A stretch of DNA of 11,397 nt from CAYGAW01 sp964347945 (GCA_964347945.1 CAYGAW010000069.1:1-11397), one strand, 5' to 3'; shown: positions 1 to 6,995, counted from the stretch's first letter. Numbers and translations: made by a program. Notes: generated from the letters alone by a model not told the origin.

Positions 1-896
1 CTTAGCCTGGGGTCGAGGGCATCGCGCAGGCCGTCGCCCAGCAAGTTGAAACCCAGCACCGTCAGCATGATGGCAATGCCCGGAAAGAGGGTCACCCAGG
101 GAGCCAGTCTCAGGTATGAGCGACCACTGGAGAGGATAGAGCCCCAACTGGGTACAGGTGGCTGTGCGCCCATGCCCAGAAAGCTCAGCGTGGCTTCGAT
201 CAGAATGGCGTCGGCCATCATCATGGTGGACATGACGATGACAGGCGCCAAGACATTGGGCAGGATGTGGCGGACCATGATCCGCAAGTCGCTGGCCCCG
301 ATGGCATGGGCGGCGGTGATGTACTCCCACTCGCGCAGGGAGAGCACTTGACCACGCACCACGCGCGCGTATCCTCCCCAGTAGCCCAGCCCGACGGCGA
401 TCATCACGCTGGTCAGCCCCGGGCCCAACACGGCGACGAGAAAGATGGCGAACAGGACAGTGGGGAAGGCCCAACTGATATCTACCATGCCCTGCACAAT
501 ATGGTCAATTGGGCCGCCAAAGTAACCTGCGATCAGGCCCAGGAAGACACCGACCACCGCAGAGAGAACCATGGCGATGATGCCCACTTGCAGGGAGACG
601 CGGGAACCATGGATGATGCGGCTGAGCATGTCACGACCGAACTCATCGGTGCCCAGGGGGAATTCCCTGCTTGGCGGGAAGAGGCCTTTGCGCAGGTCCT
701 GGTCGTCTATCCCTTGAGACGCGATGAGATCGGCCGTCAGGGCCACGAGCAACAGCAACACGATCAGCACCACGCCGATCATCGCGCCGGGACTGCGGCG
801 CAAGCGAGTCCACGTGCTGACTTGTCTTCTGCGACGCGGTTCCTCCTCAAATTCGAAAACAGATAACACCTTGGGGGCTTCTTGCGGTTCTTCCAT
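1..896 (-). CDS. ABC transporter permease, DppC/OppC type (partial, 3' end beyond window)
   Basis: Second inner-membrane permease of a family-5 (dipeptide/oligopeptide/nickel) ABC importer. The reading frame gives 298 residues from the ATG at 896 and is still open at the window edge. It stops at ...LLGDGLRDALDPRL, and DppC proteins normally end at or just after this DPR, so only a few codons should be missing. Visible features are a charged cytoplasmic N-terminus (residues 1-36), the first membrane helix (about 38-58), the family signature LGTDEFGRDMLSRIIHGSR (81-99), and the EAA loop that docks on the ATPase (about 189-216, including AHAIGASD). There are about six membrane segments in all. 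It follows the DppB-type gene by 44 nt in the same operon. No good ribosome-binding site precedes the ATG, so the start is slightly uncertain. The ATPase genes (DppD/DppF) are expected further left, outside the window. Confidence 0.93.
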   Translation of the reverse strand, partial: MEEPQEAPKVLSVFEFEEEPRRRRQVSTWTRLRRSPGAMIGVVLIVLLLLVALTADLIASQGIDDQDLRKGLFPPSREFPLGTDEFGRDMLSRIIHGSRVSLQVGIIAMVLSAVVGVFLGLIAGYFGGPIDHIVQGMVDISWAFPTVLFAIFLVAVLGPGLTSVMIAVGLGYWGGYARVVRGQVLSLREWEYITAAHAIGASDLRIMVRHILPNVLAPVIVMSTMMMADAILIEATLSFLGMGAQPPVPSWGSILSSGRSYLRLAPWVTLFPGIAIMLTVLGFNLLGDGLRDALDPRL

Positions 897-940
897 AGGA
901 TGCCTGGGTCTCAGATCCTTCCGGTCACTCAATTGAGGGG

Positions 941-1858
941 CTAGTGGCGGATCCGGGGATCGACAAATGAGTAAAGGACATCGGCGGTGATGTTGCTCAG
1001 GATGATGGCCAGGGCCAGGACAAACATGCTTCCCTGCAACACTGGAAAATCACGGGAGTAGATGGCGCGCAACATCATATCTCCGATACCCGGCCGGGCA
1101 AAGACGTGCTCAATGACGACAGACCCGCCTACGATGTAGCCCAGGTCGAGGCCCAGCAGGGAGATGATGGGAATCAGGGCATTTCGTAGCGCATGACGAA
1201 ACACCACCGCTCTTTCGGCAAGTCCCTTGGCCCGCGCCGTGCGGATGTAGTCCTCTTCCACGACCTCCAGCAGGCTGGAGCGGGTGATGCGCGCGATCCG
1301 GCCCACGCGGGGCAGCCCCAGGGCCAGGGCAGGCAGAACCAGGTGACTGATGGTACCATGCCCGGTGGGCGGAAACCACCTCAAGTGTACCGCAAAGGCA
1401 TAGATCAGGAGCAGCCCCAGCCAAAAGCCCGCCATGGAGACTCCGATGAGCGCCACGATCATGGAGGACCAGTCAAGAAACGAGTTGCGATTCAGGGCTG
1501 CGATGGTACCCAGGGGGATGGACGCCAGATAGGCGAGAGCCAGAGACGCCACGCCCAACTCCACCGTGACCGGCAGTTTCTCCAGGATCAAGTCCGACAC
1601 CTGCCGGCGGCTCAGGATTGAACGGCCCAGGTCTCCCCGCAGAACGTTGCTCATATATACGACAAACTGGACCGGCAACGGCTTGTCGAACCCATGTTTG
1701 GCCCGAACCGCATCCCTGGTTTCCTGAGGCGCAATCGCTGGCACCAACATCATCACCGGGTCACCACCAGCGAGATGTAGCGCCGAGAAGACCAGAAGCG
1801 CCGTCAGCAGGAGGACCGGTATGGCAAGCAGCACGCGCCTGATGAGATAGGATATCAT
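941..1858 (-). CDS. ABC transporter permease, DppB/OppB type
   Basis: First inner-membrane permease (305 aa) of the same family-5 ABC importer; it should pair with the DppC-type protein downstream to form the translocation channel. The N-terminus MISYLIRRVLLAIPVLLL is the typical OppB/DppB first helix, followed by a periplasmic segment with GGDP (31-34) and HGFDKPLPVQF (55-65). The block LRGDLGRSILSRRQV (73-87) and the EAA loop EEDYIRTARAKGLAERAVVFRHALRNALIP (about 201-230) are family hallmarks. It ends in the classic ...VDPRIRH. The length is normal for the family. The ATG at 1858 has only a weak G-rich Shine-Dalgarno. The gene lies 108 nt behind the binding-protein gene, and a strong stem-loop in that gap may lower permease expression relative to the binding protein. 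Confidence 0.95.
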   Translation of the reverse strand: MISYLIRRVLLAIPVLLLTALLVFSALHLAGGDPVMMLVPAIAPQETRDAVRAKHGFDKPLPVQFVVYMSNVLRGDLGRSILSRRQVSDLILEKLPVTVELGVASLALAYLASIPLGTIAALNRNSFLDWSSMIVALIGVSMAGFWLGLLLIYAFAVHLRWFPPTGHGTISHLVLPALALGLPRVGRIARITRSSLLEVVEEDYIRTARAKGLAERAVVFRHALRNALIPIISLLGLDLGYIVGGSVVIEHVFARPGIGDMMLRAIYSRDFPVLQGSMFVLALAIILSNITADVLYSFVDPRIRH

Positions 1859-1907
1859 TGCGGCCCCCAGACCAAAGGGAAGACAGCCATGGGCTCACTG
1901 CGAGATA

Positions 1908-1943
1908 CTGCTGCAGGGTGACAGGCTCGCCACCCTGCAGCAG
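1908..1943 (-). promoter_or_regulatory. Intercistronic 13-bp stem-loop between binding protein and permease genes
   Basis: The arms CTGCTGCAGGGTG (1908-1920) and CACCCTGCAGCAG (1931-1943) are perfect reverse complements around a 10-nt loop. The structure begins 23 nt after the binding-protein stop codon. In the transcribed (minus) sense it is followed by TATCTCGCAG, with no run of T, so it does not look like a complete intrinsic terminator. Hairpins at this place in ABC importer operons (for example malE-malF) are known to protect the upstream binding-protein mRNA and reduce permease output. That role is inferred here. Confidence 0.75.
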
Positions 1944-1966
1944 CTATTGGAAGGCAAGGCAACCGC

Positions 1967-3679
1967 CTATTCCTCCAGGTCGACCAGCACGGAGGTTTCT
2001 GTAGTCCACCCCCCTGGGACCAAGGGGATGAGCTCCAAGTCCTTGACCGTGGAACGCGCAAAGGTTAACAGGGGGCGCTGGTAGATGGGTGCCCAGGGGT
2101 ACCACCTGTCGATGAGCAACTGGTGACCTACGCGGAACGAGTCGCTACGCTCCTCCCAAGTCGGAACTTGCTCTGAATCGGCCCAGATCTTGTCGATCTC
2201 CTCATCGTTCACCCCAAGGTAGTTGGGGTAGGGCAGGTAGTAGCTGTCGTGGAACCAGGGGAGGATATCAAGGCCGTCCCAGGTGTACCGGCGCAGGATG
2301 ATCGAGTGGCCGCCGGCCTCCAGGAATTCTCCGTAGGCCTCCAGCTGCGTGTCGTACGTCGGTTTGTCCATGGGTACGATGTTAGCCTTGATGCCTACCT
2401 CAGCCAGCATGCTCTGGGTTGCCTCAGCCAGCCGGCGGGCTTCATCGTCGTTATAGGTCCAGTACTCGACCTCGAACGGGGTGCCCGCATCCACGCCCTC
2501 CACGGTCTCGGCCACCAGGACGCCGTCGTCTCCCATCACCCAGCCGGCCTCGGCGAACAGATCCGCGGCCGCGGCCGGGTCGTAGAGGGGAGCGGTTACG
2601 CCTTGGTCAGCTTCCAACTCGCCGGCCAGGTAGGTGCCGGTGGCCCGGCCCAGGCCCACGTAGAGGGTCTCCTGGATCAGGTCCCGATCGATGGCGTGGC
2701 CGATAGCCTGCCTGGTCCGCAGATCGGCGACAATCGGCGCGTCGACGTGCATGCCGATGAACCATATGGTCGCATCTGGGCTCTCGATGACTTGGTAGTC
2801 TGGGTCATCCTCGTAGGTTACTATCTCGCGCCATGGAGCCGGCGAGACCAGATGCACATCGCCGGCCTCTAGCTCGACCAGGCGGGTGGCATCTTCGGGA
2901 ATGATGCGGTAGGTGATCTTGTCCACGTTGGCCGGCCCCTCGTGCCCCGTCCACTCGGCTGCCCAGTTGTAGTCCGGGTTCTTGACGAGGGTGAAATACT
3001 CATTGAACACCCATTCCTCGAGCATGAACGGCCCGGTGCCGGAGGGATTGGAGCCGTACTCATCGGGGCCGAGACTCTCGTACTGTTCCTGGCTCATGAT
3101 CAGACCCCAAGCACCGGAAAGGTAGTAGAACTGAGCCGGGAACGGCGCATCATAGTGAAAGGCAACCGTGTAGTCATCAATGATCTCGACCTCCGTGATG
3201 GGGTTGTACATGTACCCGACAACCTTCCCCTCCTTTTGGTGCTCTTCGATATTCCACTTGACTACCCCGGCGTTGAAGTCGGAACCGTCGTGGAACGTCA
3301 CACCCTCTTTCAGGTAGAAGGTGATGAGCGTACCATCATCGGATACCTCCCACCCTTCCGCCAGCGCTCCGGGCACGAGATTGTAGTCGGGGTCGACGCT
3401 CACCAATGTGTCGTAGATCATCCCGTGGGGCCAGTCCGAGTAGACCATGGTAGAGATGTCAAAGGTTTCGCTATACTGGACGTCGGCGGCAATCACCAGG
3501 TGCTTGGGCTCAGGGACTGGGGTAGGCGTCGGCTCAGGCGGTGGCGGGGGCGCGGTGGCCTCCGGCGGCACGGTGGCTTCCGGCGGTGGCGGTGCCGGAG
3601 GCCCGCAGCCGGCCATGGCCGCGATCAGCACACCCACAACGAGCGCCACGCTCACTAGCTTCCATGCATTGGTTTTCAT
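1967..3679 (-). CDS. ABC transporter substrate-binding lipoprotein, family 5 (peptide/nickel/opine type)
   Basis: Extracytoplasmic receptor (570 aa) of the importer. The signal peptide MKTNAWKLVSVALVVGVLIA ends in a lipobox AMAGC, with the lipidated Cys at residue 25. A Pro-rich linker follows (about 27-57, PPEAT repeats and PTPTPVPEP), a style common in Chloroflexota lipoproteins. The mature SBP_bac_5 domain starts near KHLVIAADVQYSETFD. Typical blocks include the EGWEVSDDGTLITFYLKEGVTFHDGSDF region, GTGPFMLEEW, RIIPEDATRLVELEAGDVHLV and the RTRQAIGHAIDRDLI helix. The start is well supported: AAGGAGG lies 5 nt before the ATG. The ligand cannot be read from sequence, because this family binds peptides, nickel chelates, opines, sugars and glutathione. 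The gene is the first of its operon, behind a promoter at about 4058-4086 and a long leader. Confidence 0.95.
   Translation of the reverse strand: MKTNAWKLVSVALVVGVLIAAMAGCGPPAPPPPEATVPPEATAPPPPPEPTPTPVPEPKHLVIAADVQYSETFDISTMVYSDWPHGMIYDTLVSVDPDYNLVPGALAEGWEVSDDGTLITFYLKEGVTFHDGSDFNAGVVKWNIEEHQKEGKVVGYMYNPITEVEIIDDYTVAFHYDAPFPAQFYYLSGAWGLIMSQEQYESLGPDEYGSNPSGTGPFMLEEWVFNEYFTLVKNPDYNWAAEWTGHEGPANVDKITYRIIPEDATRLVELEAGDVHLVSPAPWREIVTYEDDPDYQVIESPDATIWFIGMHVDAPIVADLRTRQAIGHAIDRDLIQETLYVGLGRATGTYLAGELEADQGVTAPLYDPAAAADLFAEAGWVMGDDGVLVAETVEGVDAGTPFEVEYWTYNDDEARRLAEATQSMLAEVGIKANIVPMDKPTYDTQLEAYGEFLEAGGHSIILRRYTWDGLDILPWFHDSYYLPYPNYLGVNDEEIDKIWADSEQVPTWEERSDSFRVGHQLLIDRWYPWAPIYQRPLLTFARSTVKDLELIPLVPGGWTTETSVLVDLEE
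3553..3586 (-). repeat. Short tandem repeat encoding PPEAT in the lipoprotein linker
   Basis: CGGTGGCCTCCGGCGG (3553-3568) recurs 18 bp later with one mismatch (3571-3586). The unit is six codons and encodes the repeated PPEAT(A/V) of the linker behind the lipobox. The period is a multiple of three, so unit gain or loss would only change linker length. This is low-complexity coding sequence, not a mobile element. Confidence 0.75.
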
Positions 3680-4050
3680 CGCTTCCTCCTTGTGTCTAGT
3701 GAATCTTTGTGACGAGAAAGTTCTGCATTGGGTCTCACCACTGAACAGTCGCTGGCGTCACCTCCTTTCTTTCGCCACTTCTTCGGACACCTCGCATGCT
3801 CTGGCGTATTCAGTATTGCATAGCACGCGGCGGGCGTTGATGATGACCTCTTGAGAGAGAAACGCTTGCGATTCCGGCCAAGAAAGCTTCGAGTGTCTTG
3901 GCCGTTCCAATGATGTGGGCGAGCAAATCTCGATGGTGGGCAAATCCGTAGACATCTCTTGAAGCCCAACGGTCCCAAGGACAAAGAGGTGATTCTCTGG
4001 CCTAGATTCAACCCGAATGTCACTCATGAGATACCCAGACAGACCGGTCG
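3680..4050 (-). other. Long 5' leader of the ABC importer operon; no convincing gene
   Basis: About 370 nt lie between the predicted start point near 4051 and the lipoprotein ATG. An 89-codon frame (4027-3758, starting MSDIRVESRPENH) fills much of it, but it has no Shine-Dalgarno, no family I recognise and near-background third-position G+C. I do not call it a gene. Its stop codon overlaps an unusually complete Shine-Dalgarno, AAAGGAGGTGA (3758-3768), which has no ATG/GTG/TTG within a normal distance. A GTG-initiated 21-codon frame further on would end in an ATGA overlap with the lipoprotein start. These traits suggest either a regulatory leader or a decayed gene. I do not recognise a riboswitch. 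Confidence 0.35.
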
Positions 4051-4055
4051 GTCTG
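4036..4055. promoter_or_regulatory. Candidate TetR-family operator
   Basis: CAGACAGACCGGTCGGTCTG is a 20-bp palindrome with nine of ten pairs matched, centred between 4045 and 4046. The core AGACNGACCGGTCNGTCT resembles operators of TetR-family repressors that carry the ACCGGT centre. It lies immediately downstream of the -10 element and covers the expected transcription start, a classic position for repression by steric block. No tetR gene is visible in the window, so the regulator is presumably encoded elsewhere. Confidence 0.65.
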
Positions 4056-4057
4056 CA

Positions 4058-4086
4058 ATTCTACCCTTCCTTGGATTTGTTGTCAA
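4058..4086 (-). promoter_or_regulatory. Sigma-70-type promoter for the ABC importer operon
   Basis: Read on the minus strand there is a perfect -35 TTGACA (4086-4081), a 17-bp spacer, and a -10 TAGAAT (4063-4058) that differs from consensus at one position. Transcription would start near 4051, inside the palindrome at 4036-4055, and run into the lipoprotein gene. This is the best promoter in the window, and it splits the importer from the methyltransferase genes upstream. Confidence 0.7.
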
Positions 4087-4112
4087 ATTAGAACCAGTTG
4101 AGTACGGACGTG

Positions 4113-4134
4113 TGAGCTCCTTCAGCAAAGCTCA
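4113..4134 (-). other. Weak stem-loop after the 27-codon ORF
   Basis: TGAGCT and AGCTCA form a 6-bp stem around a 10-nt loop, and the stem includes the TGA of the small ORF. No T-run follows, so it is at best a poor terminator for the methyltransferase operon. No better terminator is visible before the importer promoter. Confidence 0.2.
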
Positions 4135-4215
4135 GGCTTCGCGGCTTGACCAGCCATCGGGTTCGATGAACTCGATGGACTCGCCGGGGTGTATCCCCTT
4201 GTTCACTCGTGCCAT
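4132..4215 (-). CDS. Small ORF of 27 codons behind the methyltransferase gene
   Basis: I do not recognise this peptide. It begins MARVNKGIHPGESIEF and ends ...DGWSSREA. Support for translation is a good Shine-Dalgarno (GAGGAG, 8 nt before the ATG) and its position 29 nt after the methyltransferase stop codon, in the same direction and likely on the same mRNA. It is hydrophilic, has no Cys, and has no signal peptide or membrane segment. It could be a genuine small protein of the methyl-transfer operon, or the surviving first codons of a larger gene lost when the importer operon became its neighbour. After the TGA the frame stays open for another 35 or so codons, without recognisable similarity. 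No homologue search was possible. Confidence 0.4.
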   Translation of the reverse strand: MARVNKGIHPGESIEFIEPDGWSSREA

Positions 4216-4244
4216 AGATGTTACTCCTCATTCGGCCAGTCGGG

Positions 4245-5288
4245 CTAGTCATAGCTGCCGAGCTCATTGACCAGTTCCATGAACCAGTCGATCTCTTCCG
4301 GCTGGGCAATAGCCGGCACCTCGCAACCAGTCGCAAGGATAAACCCGCTATCCTCCGGAGTCACATCAAGACATGCTTTGATGGCCTGCTTCATCTCATC
4401 TCTGCTCTCGGCAAGGAAGAGATTAGTGTCGATGTTGCCGATGAGAACTGCCTTGCCCCTGGTGGCCTCCACAGCTTTGGCCAGATCCGTGGGAGCGTCG
4501 ATACTGATATTGGTCACGCCGGTGTTGACCATATCCTCCAGTATGGGATCCGCATATCCGCAAATGTGGAGACCCAACCCCACTTTCTTCTCCTTGAAGT
4601 GATCCACGATCTGCTTGTGGTAAGGTAAGACGAAAGTCCGGTACATCTCGGGAGAGATGAGGCTGCAGGATGCAGGAGCCTCGGAATACCCAAGCCCCAC
4701 CTCCAGTGGAACAATGGCTTCAGCGAACCCGATGGCCGCCTCTGTGCAGAATCGCATCAGTTCGTGGACGTAGTCCGGGTCCTTCAACGCGTCCCTGATA
4801 AGCTCGGTCGCCCCCCTGAGGCCCGTAGCTGTTGTCCAAGGCCCGGCAATGACTCCAGATACGATGGAATCGGTGACTGCCTGTCTTGCTTCGGCCAGGG
4901 CTTCCAAGTAGCCGGGGAGGCGCCCGTCTTTCCTGGGGTCCGGAAGCCTGAGGCTGCTGAGTCTTGCCTTGTCCTCCAGAGCCGGTTTTGTGGAGACGGA
5001 GACGCTGTCTTCAGGAAACCTAAGCTCATTGCCCATTGCTTCAACGTCCATCTGCAAGTCCCACATCATGAGCAGGATGTCCGGCTTGTAACGCTCATAA
5101 GCCGCCAACTGTGCCTTCACGAAGACCTTCGGATCCAGCACGAACTCCCTGATGGATGCCCCTATTAGTTGAGCGTTGCAGTGGCCCGTGAAGGGGTAGG
5201 CGGGGATCCTATCGATACTCGGGTCCTGATCAGTAAATGTCTTCTTGAAGGCCGCAGAAATCCTCTGTCTCCCGGTATATCCTTCCAT
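4245..5288 (-). CDS. Uroporphyrinogen decarboxylase-family (MtaA/CmuA-like) corrinoid methyltransferase
   Basis: A 347-aa UroD-fold TIM-barrel protein, expected to be a cobalamin-dependent methyltransferase rather than a haem-pathway decarboxylase. It retains the zinc-ligand pattern of MtaA/MtbA-type enzymes: HIC at 241-243 (His241, Cys243) and Cys322 in ATGCEVP. The N-terminal part (GHCNAQLIG, and MWDLQMDVEAMGNELRFPEDS around 75-95) is typical of the methyltransferase branch. AAGGAGA lies 8 nt before the ATG. It sits 67 nt behind its likely partner, a corrinoid protein. UroD-family proteins can act as the second methyltransferase (methyl-Co(III) to a thiol or tetrahydrofolate), and some demethylase systems use them as the first, substrate-specific one. 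The sequence alone does not decide which applies here, and the methyl donor is unknown. Confidence 0.88.
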   Translation of the reverse strand: MEGYTGRQRISAAFKKTFTDQDPSIDRIPAYPFTGHCNAQLIGASIREFVLDPKVFVKAQLAAYERYKPDILLMMWDLQMDVEAMGNELRFPEDSVSVSTKPALEDKARLSSLRLPDPRKDGRLPGYLEALAEARQAVTDSIVSGVIAGPWTTATGLRGATELIRDALKDPDYVHELMRFCTEAAIGFAEAIVPLEVGLGYSEAPASCSLISPEMYRTFVLPYHKQIVDHFKEKKVGLGLHICGYADPILEDMVNTGVTNISIDAPTDLAKAVEATRGKAVLIGNIDTNLFLAESRDEMKQAIKACLDVTPEDSGFILATGCEVPAIAQPEEIDWFMELVNELGSYD

Positions 5289-5355
5289 GCTATGGTTCTC
5301 CTTCTTCTGGCCAGATTCCCATCTACAGCAGCCACAGGGGAAGTGTTGCCAATTC

Positions 5356-6033
5356 CTATTTCTGAGCCTGCATCTCCCGCAAGCCTTTGATCATGTTCAG
5401 AGCCTCTTGCAGGGCGTTGTGGGCATCGGGCGCATATCCGTCGGCGCCCCATCTCTCGGCGATCTCCATCGATACGGGCGCGCCCCCAATCATGATCTTC
5501 ACATCGGGGTTCTTGGCCTTCAACTTCTCGATCACCGTCTTCATGCCGAGCATGGTGGTGGTCATCATGGCCGAGAGGCAGACGATGTCCGAATCAGTTC
5601 TGAGTTGTTCCTCCACGAACTTGTCCAGAGGCACATCTCTGCCCAAGTCGTGGACTGTGAAGCCGGCGATCTCAAACATCGTCTTCACCAGATTCTTGCC
5701 GATGTCGTGGACATCGCCTTCCACCGTGCCGATGACCACCTCGCCAGCAGCTTGGTGGCTCTCATCCATCTCCACGTGAGGGCCCAGGATGTCCAGGCCC
5801 ACGTACAGGGCGTCCGCGCACATCAGCATCTCGGGGACGAAATACTCTTTCTTGGAGAAAAGTTCGCCCACAACGTCCATGCCTGCCGCCAGACCATCCA
5901 TGATGGCCTCGTAAGGGTCCATTCCCTCTTCCAGCGCCTCGTGACTGGCTTCGCTGACCAGATCCTCGTCGAACCTGATCACGCCGTTCTTCAGCTTCTC
6001 AAGAATCTCAGCGCGTCTTTCCTCGCTGACCAT
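5356..6033 (-). CDS. Cobalamin-binding corrinoid protein of a methyltransferase system
   Basis: A 225-aa methyl-carrier protein with the MtaC/MtbC/MttC and methionine-synthase B12-module architecture. A four-helix cap domain spans about residues 5-90, and a Rossmann-like B12-binding domain spans about 97-220. The corrinoid-binding signature DxHxxG is intact as DVHDIGKN (107-114). His109 is the expected lower axial ligand to cobalt. The other two motifs are SAMMTTT (154-160) and IGGAPV (182-187). The frame is open back to 6081, but MVSEERRAEI at 6033 is the natural family start; an AGGAGG lies 13 nt upstream, a little far. It is encoded directly before the UroD-family methyltransferase, as expected of a cognate pair. 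It should shuttle between Co(I) and methyl-Co(III). No reductive activase is seen nearby. Confidence 0.93.
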   Translation of the reverse strand: MVSEERRAEILEKLKNGVIRFDEDLVSEASHEALEEGMDPYEAIMDGLAAGMDVVGELFSKKEYFVPEMLMCADALYVGLDILGPHVEMDESHQAAGEVVIGTVEGDVHDIGKNLVKTMFEIAGFTVHDLGRDVPLDKFVEEQLRTDSDIVCLSAMMTTTMLGMKTVIEKLKAKNPDVKIMIGGAPVSMEIAERWGADGYAPDAHNALQEALNMIKGLREMQAQK

Positions 6034-6207
6034 GCTACCTGTTGTGCCTCCTAGTTCTTTTCTGCTTCGCCAGCACCCCACGGCTCCTAGCCTGTGCCAC
6101 CTCGTGATGGCTCAGGCGTCAGTGGCAGACGACTTGCTGACTCCGTGTCGCTCCTGTGCGGACTTCAGCATCTGCCGTGCTCCAGAGCCTCCCTTGGCGA
6201 CCTGCGT
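6034..6207 (-). other. Intergenic gap between DUF169 gene and corrinoid-protein gene
   Basis: These 174 nt contain a 6-bp wobble-containing stem (GCCATC/GGTGGC) and the AGGAGG ahead of the corrinoid-protein start, but no promoter or terminator I can support. The two genes may be cotranscribed. Confidence 0.3.
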
Positions 6208-6990
6208 CTAGAGTTCCCCCTCTTCCTTCCAGATGCTCATCTGCTCCTGGTAGGACGGAGGGAATGTCGCTTCGAAATTGAAGAAGCTGGTGATGGGATA
6301 TCGTACTCCGGCCTTGTGGGTCTTGGCCAATCCGTCCAACACCGTGTCCGCCTTCGCGGAGGGAATCAAGAAAGTCATCTCATGATCCTGGGTCATGCCG
6401 AAAATCCTGTCTCCGTTGCCGGGAACGCCATAGCGACATTCCCTCTCTTTCATGACAGTTATTATGGATGCGCATCCCAGCCTTCCCATGGCTGAAGACC
6501 GAACGGCACCTCCCTCATTGTAGAGCGCGCCGTGAATGAGCCTCATGATTTGGGCCGGATTGGCGTAGATCATGAAGAGATCAGGCTCAAAAGCCGTGCG
6601 GTGCAGAGGTGCCACGATGATATGACTATAAAGGCCATACCCAAAACGATCAACGAGGTCTTCTTCCTTCTTTCCGAGCTCCTTTGAAGCAGTGAACATG
6701 CCCTCGGCCAGGTTCCCCTCGTTATAGAAGTCGATGTTCTTGAAGAAACCAAAGGGAGCCGCCCCCAGAGAGCATTGCATGTCCTCTTTGCCCATAGCTA
6801 CCGCCCAACCTAGCTTCCTTGCCATGCCGAATCCCTGGCAGATGGCTACCCTCTTCTTCATCTGCTGGAAGGGTCGACGGGTTCTATTAGGGATCTCGTC
6901 TTCCGATTTCAGCATCTTGATGGCCAGTGGGAAGGTGAGAGGCCGGACATAGGTGTTCAAAGCCGAATCTACTTCCTTCAAATCTGCCAT
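6208..6990 (-). CDS. DUF169 domain-containing protein
   Basis: A 260-aa member of the uncharacterised DUF169 family (PF02596). Recognisable family blocks are the Cys-containing segments VAICQGFG (Cys51) and EDMQCSLGAAPFGF (Cys73), the PDLFMIYANPAQIMRLIHGA block (136-155), a Gly-rich GGAVRSSAMGRLGC block (160-173, Cys173), and HEMTFLIPSAKAD near 203-215. It appears soluble, with no signal peptide. I choose ATG 6990 (MADLKEVD) over the in-frame ATG at 7023, because AAGGAGG lies 5 nt before it and the extra residues of the longer form are encoded by that ribosome-binding site. No biochemical function is established for the family as far as I know. Here it lies 43 nt after etfA and directly before the corrinoid protein, which suggests a link with anaerobic C1 or redox metabolism. 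Confidence 0.88.
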   Translation of the reverse strand: MADLKEVDSALNTYVRPLTFPLAIKMLKSEDEIPNRTRRPFQQMKKRVAICQGFGMARKLGWAVAMGKEDMQCSLGAAPFGFFKNIDFYNEGNLAEGMFTASKELGKKEEDLVDRFGYGLYSHIIVAPLHRTAFEPDLFMIYANPAQIMRLIHGALYNEGGAVRSSAMGRLGCASIITVMKERECRYGVPGNGDRIFGMTQDHEMTFLIPSAKADTVLDGLAKTHKAGVRYPITSFFNFEATFPPSYQEQMSIWKEEGEL

Positions 6991-6995
6991 GACAA

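Noticed and set aside
267..866. 199-codon plus-strand open frame opposite the DppC-type gene
   Set aside because: Its sequence is rich in His, Gln and Asp with no domain character, and it mirrors a clear permease frame on the minus strand.
1908..1943. Reading the 13-bp hairpin as an intrinsic terminator
   Set aside because: In the transcribed direction no T-run follows the stem, and the next two genes belong to the same importer.
2249..3658. Plus-strand open frames of 207 and 238 codons opposite the lipoprotein gene
   Set aside because: The minus-strand frame has signal peptide, lipobox and SBP_bac_5 blocks. The antisense frames show none of these and include low-complexity Gly/Arg stretches from the Pro-rich linker.
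3758..4027. 89-codon minus-strand frame starting MSDIRVESRP as a possible regulator gene
   Set aside because: It sits where an autoregulated tetR might be expected, but there is no helix-turn-helix resemblance, no Shine-Dalgarno and no coding-type third-position bias. It is described only as part of the leader.
4245..5288. Annotation as haem-biosynthetic uroporphyrinogen decarboxylase (HemE)
   Set aside because: The zinc-ligand pattern HxC...C and the neighbouring corrinoid protein fit the methyltransferase branch of the UroD superfamily, and no other haem gene is present.
5245..6054. 269-codon plus-strand open frame opposite the corrinoid protein
   Set aside because: It lies antiparallel to a gene with intact B12-binding motifs, matches no family I recognise and has no ribosome-binding site. 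It is an antisense by-product of high G+C coding sequence.
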